Below are positions 60,901 to 64,000 of a stretch of DNA of 64,000 nt, in pieces. Where the stretch lies: NCBI GenBank assembly GCA_004321715.1, contig SGYN01000002.1:1-64000 (forward strand), written 5' to 3'. Source of the stretch: a bacterium (GTDB taxonomy: Bacteria; Fidelibacterota; Marinisomatia; Marinisomatales; TCS55). A program made the position numbers and the translations under genes. The notes under the pieces are model-generated. The model did not search any database, had not been told where the DNA came from, and saw nothing but the letters and a program-made list of their open reading frames with translations. The first letter of the stretch is position 1, and each line of letters begins with the position of its first letter.

Positions 60901-62574
60901 AAAGAGACCATCTTTCTTTTTTACAACCATCGATTAATAGAATTGAATGATATAAATCCTGAAGGAGTTTGGATAACCTTATTAGGCAAAAATCAAGGGA
61001 AAATAGTATTAAGAATACTAGTTCAAACAAAAAATGATGATTCCTATAATTTTACAATAAATCTTAATGAAACTCATAAAAAAGAATTTATAGAAGAAGA
61101 AATTAAATGGTTGATAATTATGGGTACATCAATCCATGGTCAGAAGTTTGTTGAAGAGTTTGGAGGCTATTGGCCAGAATACAATCTTTATACAGAAGAA
61201 TATATTCCAGGTGAAACATTATCACAATATCTTGAAAGAAACAGAGATGAAATTCAAGAAAACTCTGCTCCAGATCGATGGCAGATGCGTTGGCTTCACT
61301 TTATTTGGAGCGGGACTGCAGCATATATCAATTTTTGGTGGCGTTCAGATAGAAAAGTGCAGATTGGAAATCCTTCTCCAAAGAATCTAATCATTCCTGA
61401 ACATGATTATTCGTCAGGAACTAGACTAATTTCCATAACAGATAGAGAAGAAACATCGGAAGTTTCCAATCTTTTGTTCAGCATATATAAAAATTTTATA
61501 GATGATACTGAAAATAAATATATTGGTTTAAAACGAATGGCAGATTGGGAATTAATATTCTCAGTCATTATGCAAGAAACAAAAGTGCAATATGGCATTC
61601 CATTAATTAAACAATTCAAGTATGAGATAAATAATAATACAGACAAAAAAAGTATGGCTAAAAAGTATGGGCTTACAAATGATAGAATAGACCATTTTCT
61701 TACTGAAGTTGAAAATGAAGGGGTTTTAACAAAGAGGATGGTTTTTGCAGCTTTAAGATATGAAAGATGGCTTGAACTAAATCAAAATGCTACACTAAAA
61801 GCAAGAACAACTATCTTACAAGAATTATATCAAGATTATAAACTTGGAGAACTATTAACAGAATATCCCGAAACTAGAGTCCGCTTTTTTTTGATGACTT
61901 GTTTAAAAGATTCAAATGAAAATCTAAAGAAATTATTGGGTGATCTAATTAAAGAATTACGATCTCAAAAAGTTACGGAAGATGATCTTCAAAATAGACT
62001 ACATCATATACATGAAAATATTGAAGTAACAGATGACGAAAAATTTTTCCTTACACATCTAGTTTTTAAGCATTTAGCAGCTGCAGACTACATAGAGTTA
62101 GTAACAATGAATGAAGGAGATAATAGTCGTATTGATCTTGTAATGCTTTGCGAGGATAAAGATGGTAATGGTTATAGAATAAGACCCCCATTTCACCCTA
62201 AAGAAATTGCACGTTTCCATTCAATACTTATTAAATCAAATCTTGAACCTATTTTTCAGGGTGATCATGAGTTTCTATTAATTTTCGATATGAAAGATAG
62301 ACTTGTTGGTGGAGTGTATTGGAAACAATCTATAAAAGATACAATTGCACATTTTGAATGGATTGTAATTAGATCAAAGTACAGAAAAAAAGATTTGAGC
62401 AACCGTTTAATGAATGAATTATTTAGCCGTTTAAGAAATAAAGGAATTCAATATGTTATAGCTGGGTTTTTTCAAGAAGATTTTTTCTATAAATATGGTT
62501 TTAAAATTGATCGCAATTTTGGAGGATTAGTAAAAAATATAATAGATGTTAAAAAGGTGGATTTACCAGTATAA
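57958..62574 (+). CDS. 1538-aa multidomain protein: AMP-dependent acyl synthetase, uncharacterised helical/HEAT-like and kinase-fold-like central region, C-terminal GNAT-like domain
   Basis: VMYTSGTTDNPKGIVFS, LISGYGMTEATGGITM, WFHTGDIFKEKNGHLYIIDRKKEIYKNTRGQTISPQKIENMF, QKGTFKRKVIIKNF; C-terminal GNAT-like LLIFDMKDRLVGGVYWKQ...HFEWIVIRSKYRKKDLSNRLMNELFSRLRNKGIQYVIAGF. Confidence 0.8.
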   Translation: MNQTLPAYLSYIKKVFGHQPNADELLAKASELFESNANQKSIHDFLELGHLPIINSEICNSNKVNEWFKIIHKLIIKSRLTVGHLINQRARYYDGKECFKVINGKTTESFSYKEIWHRIIQIGQALANIEIKYNNDIVVGIFTENSLRGALIDLACLSFHFPIVPIPVTTTAEHLKFIINNSEITHLFIGGVSVQGIFRDSKIDSNTLVIYHLDNHSDAIIDFNQWENFISQSVEYDEINVLKRINDCDIKDISTVMYTSGTTDNPKGIVFSQENIISKRFARALALPSFSSDDVFLCFLPLYHTFGRYFELLGSIFWGATYTFAESPYFKSLLKDFHISKPSIFISVPKRWIQLMEHANSINSTDDDSTQLKNRISSITGGNLKFGLSAAGYLDPDVFHYFQDNSINLISGYGMTEATGGITMTPPNDYQPDSVGIPLPGIDIKLAEDGELLIKGAYVSSFYFSKTNNSTLVNGWFHTGDIFKEKNGHLYIIDRKKEIYKNTRGQTISPQKIENMFQDFDGISCAFLVGDGLEFNTLLIYPDHDTLPIEFSNDNISSIREYYSSLVQSVNSFLSPYERVINFAIIKRSFIEDDELTQKGTFKRKVIIKNFDTVISPMYQKNYVALSYNKFQIYIPNWLLREKGISKNDIHWDGSFLSVRKKEEKIKIEWTDDSLIIGDFTYNSIDNIIDLHTILICPHLWLGNNSFTDFIGKSVFRISRFEHSNSIKLQFPLFNNNTTKSAKSLDEYESMVDLYGLHKSTEQLYNGDLNGLIAYSSLLRSNREELKKIAFDILLSFRQHKNFSVRLRVMETILPKLSGELFYELFYDTFKKYNNEKLKNQFSINVDLLNNEHFKTILSQLGQFRNDIKSVDKVQFSFIQILLPIITDYGIKHPTKYLWARSELYWWQIVECPKRTLSLAQKEHYKLINGFRSWVGPNRKLAINRNDHSEYNWKDVITFDELIEPTLQETLLNAIINTALIKETIFLFYNHRLIELNDINPEGVWITLLGKNQGKIVLRILVQTKNDDSYNFTINLNETHKKEFIEEEIKWLIIMGTSIHGQKFVEEFGGYWPEYNLYTEEYIPGETLSQYLERNRDEIQENSAPDRWQMRWLHFIWSGTAAYINFWWRSDRKVQIGNPSPKNLIIPEHDYSSGTRLISITDREETSEVSNLLFSIYKNFIDDTENKYIGLKRMADWELIFSVIMQETKVQYGIPLIKQFKYEINNNTDKKSMAKKYGLTNDRIDHFLTEVENEGVLTKRMVFAALRYERWLELNQNATLKARTTILQELYQDYKLGELLTEYPETRVRFFLMTCLKDSNENLKKLLGDLIKELRSQKVTEDDLQNRLHHIHENIEVTDDEKFFLTHLVFKHLAAADYIELVTMNEGDNSRIDLVMLCEDKDGNGYRIRPPFHPKEIARFHSILIKSNLEPIFQGDHEFLLIFDMKDRLVGGVYWKQSIKDTIAHFEWIVIRSKYRKKDLSNRLMNELFSRLRNKGIQYVIAGFFQEDFFYKYGFKIDRNFGGLVKNIIDVKKVDLPV

Positions 62575-63090
62575 CATATAATATATAATTACGCCTGTGA
62601 TAGATACATATAACCATACTGGTAAAGTTATTTTTGCAATCTTCCTATGCTTTCCAATATGATCATTCCATCCACGATATAATGTTATTAAAGCAAGAGG
62701 AATAATAATTGCTGCAAGTATAATATGTGATATCAGAATGAAATAATAGAATGCAGGTAAGCTTCCAACGTATTCTTTTGGTCCACTCTTAAACCAGTGA
62801 TAAATAATATAACTAATTAAAAACGCAGTTGAAGTAGCAAAAGAAAGTAACATAACATTTTTATGCGCTCTTCTTTTTTTATTAATAATTAATATATATC
62901 CGTATAATAAGAATATTCCTGTTAAACCATTTAATGTTGCATTGACCTTAGGAAGACTTGTTACATCTAATGCTCCTTCTATCCCATCTGGTCTAGGTCC
63001 AAGAATTAAAAAAGCAACTGCTGCAGATACAAGAACCGATACAATATAGATTATACGGAGCCAGAAATTATCAGTTCTAGCAGATAACAA
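62563..63090 (-). CDS. DUF420 domain membrane protein (cytochrome oxidase assembly-associated)
   Basis: VNATLNGLTGIFLLYGYILIINKKRRAHKNVMLLSFATSTAFLISYIIYHWFKSG...FYYFILISHIILAAIIIPLALITLYRGW. Confidence 0.9.
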   Translation of the reverse strand: MLSARTDNFWLRIIYIVSVLVSAAVAFLILGPRPDGIEGALDVTSLPKVNATLNGLTGIFLLYGYILIINKKRRAHKNVMLLSFATSTAFLISYIIYHWFKSGPKEYVGSLPAFYYFILISHIILAAIIIPLALITLYRGWNDHIGKHRKIAKITLPVWLYVSITGVIIYYMLYW

Positions 63091-63091
63091 A

Positions 63092-63679
63092 TTATTCTAT
63101 TCCTTTTATTAAAGAATGAATATCCCTTGTAAGCGTTTCATGATCTTTTGGTTCTGTACCAGAATAATATCCTCTTAAATTTCCTTTATGATCAACTAAA
63201 GCAAAACGTGTACTATGAAAGACAATTTCCTCTTCATCTCCCATTTTAAACCCGTTTGCAATTAACTCCTGAATTTGCTCATATTTTCCTGTAACAAAAG
63301 ACCAAGTATTAATATCAGCATCATATCGTTGTGCATATTTTTTTAATACTTCAGGTGTATCATAATCAGGATTTACAGTAAATGATACAAATTGCAATTT
63401 ATCTATTCCAACTAAATCATGTTGCACTGTACTCATCCGCTCTGTCATAATAGGGCATGGACCTGCACATGTTGTAAATATAAAATCTGCTAACCAAACA
63501 TTTCCTCTTAAATCATCAAGAGTAAATTGTTCTCCATCCTGATCAATTAAATCAAATGAAGGTATTTGACCAATAATAGGAAGCTCTTCTTCAATTTCAT
63601 TTGGCTGTAAAATTATAATTAACATAATTATAATTAATAAACTGGATAGGTATACCCATGGTTTAAAAGTCATTATCAT
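63092..63679 (-). CDS. SCO1/SenC family copper chaperone
   Basis: FDLIDQDGEQFTLDDLRGNVWLADFIFTTCAGPCPIMTERMSTVQ (CxxxC). Confidence 0.93.
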   Translation of the reverse strand: MIMTFKPWVYLSSLLIIIMLIIILQPNEIEEELPIIGQIPSFDLIDQDGEQFTLDDLRGNVWLADFIFTTCAGPCPIMTERMSTVQHDLVGIDKLQFVSFTVNPDYDTPEVLKKYAQRYDADINTWSFVTGKYEQIQELIANGFKMGDEEEIVFHSTRFALVDHKGNLRGYYSGTEPKDHETLTRDIHSLIKGIE

Positions 63680-64000
63680 ATTCCTTTATCAATTATAATA
63701 ATTATCATTAAGGCTGGTAAGTACAGAACAGATGCTTTCAATATTCTAGATGCATTTTTAGAAGACTTATTATATAACATTGGAAATGCAGATAAATAAT
63801 AATATAAGGTAATAATCAATGCTCCGTATAGATATATATATCCATTCATTCCAATTAGTACTGGAAGCAATGAAATAGGAAATAATAAACTTAAATGCCA
63901 TAATATTTGTCTTGTTGTTCTTTTACCATCAGGTTCAATTACAGGTAACATCTTGAATCCTGCTTTTTCATAATCATCTTTACACATCCAAGCAATTGCA
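63676..64000 (-). CDS. ctaB: Protoheme IX farnesyltransferase, partial (N-terminus beyond window)
   Basis: Reading through the window edge gives AIAWMCKDDYEKAGFKMLPVIEPDGKRTTRQILWH, the CtaB/CyoE signature; so track ATG at 63987 is internal. Confidence 0.9.
   Translation of the reverse strand, partial: AIAWMCKDDYEKAGFKMLPVIEPDGKRTTRQILWHLSLLFPISLLPVLIGMNGYIYLYGALIITLYYYLSAFPMLYNKSSKNASRILKASVLYLPALMIIIIIDKGI

Noticed and set aside
1-64000. CRISPR arrays, tRNA/rRNA genes, transposases, phage genes
   Set aside because: None recognised by eye; intergenic gaps are short. A tRNAscan/Infernal run would be needed to exclude small RNAs.

Overview
AT-rich 64 kb bacterial window, densely coding, with no rRNA, tRNA, CRISPR array or transposase recognised. 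Protein content suggests the FCB superphylum, possibly Candidatus Marinimicrobia: YPNPFNP-type T9SS C-terminal tails, SusC/SusD, a PorV/UPF0164-like protein and a GldA/F/G-type ABC exporter. The phylum call is inference. Main blocks: (1) MsrB plus a Gld-like ABC exporter with DUF4340 (0.5-4.7 kb). (2) A DASS transporter and SusCD pair, then two paralogous secreted alpha/beta hydrolases flanking a lamin-tail protein (4.8-14.7 kb). (3) An apparent peptidoglycan/amino-sugar scavenging island (about 14.7-31.9 kb): ROK kinase, M20 peptidase, YaaH-like GH18, NamZ (DUF1343), PBP4/DacB, LD-carboxypeptidase, two transporters, AnmK, an exported GH3-beta-lactamase fusion, a BadF-type kinase and a NagX/DUF5009 membrane protein. 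(4) An acyl-CoA catabolism block with a complete LivKHMGF ABC importer, FadD, 3-hydroxyacyl-CoA dehydrogenase, AtuA-like protein, enoyl-CoA hydratase, an HSDL2-like SDR and a split MaoC hydratase (32.8-44.9 kb). (5) PCD, MATE, an SLC13/RCK transporter and GAF-HD-GYP (45-50.3 kb). (6) A TonB receptor, giant exported protein and PorV-like operon ending at a strong terminator (50.4-57.9 kb). (7) A 1538-aa multidomain acyl-AMP ligase/GNAT-like protein (58.0-62.6 kb). (8) DUF420, SCO1 and CtaB cytochrome oxidase assembly genes (62.6-64 kb). The strongest candidates for something new are the 1538-aa protein and the peptidoglycan island, including its shared SIHxxQxxYY mature N-termini and the unusual NamZ C-terminus.
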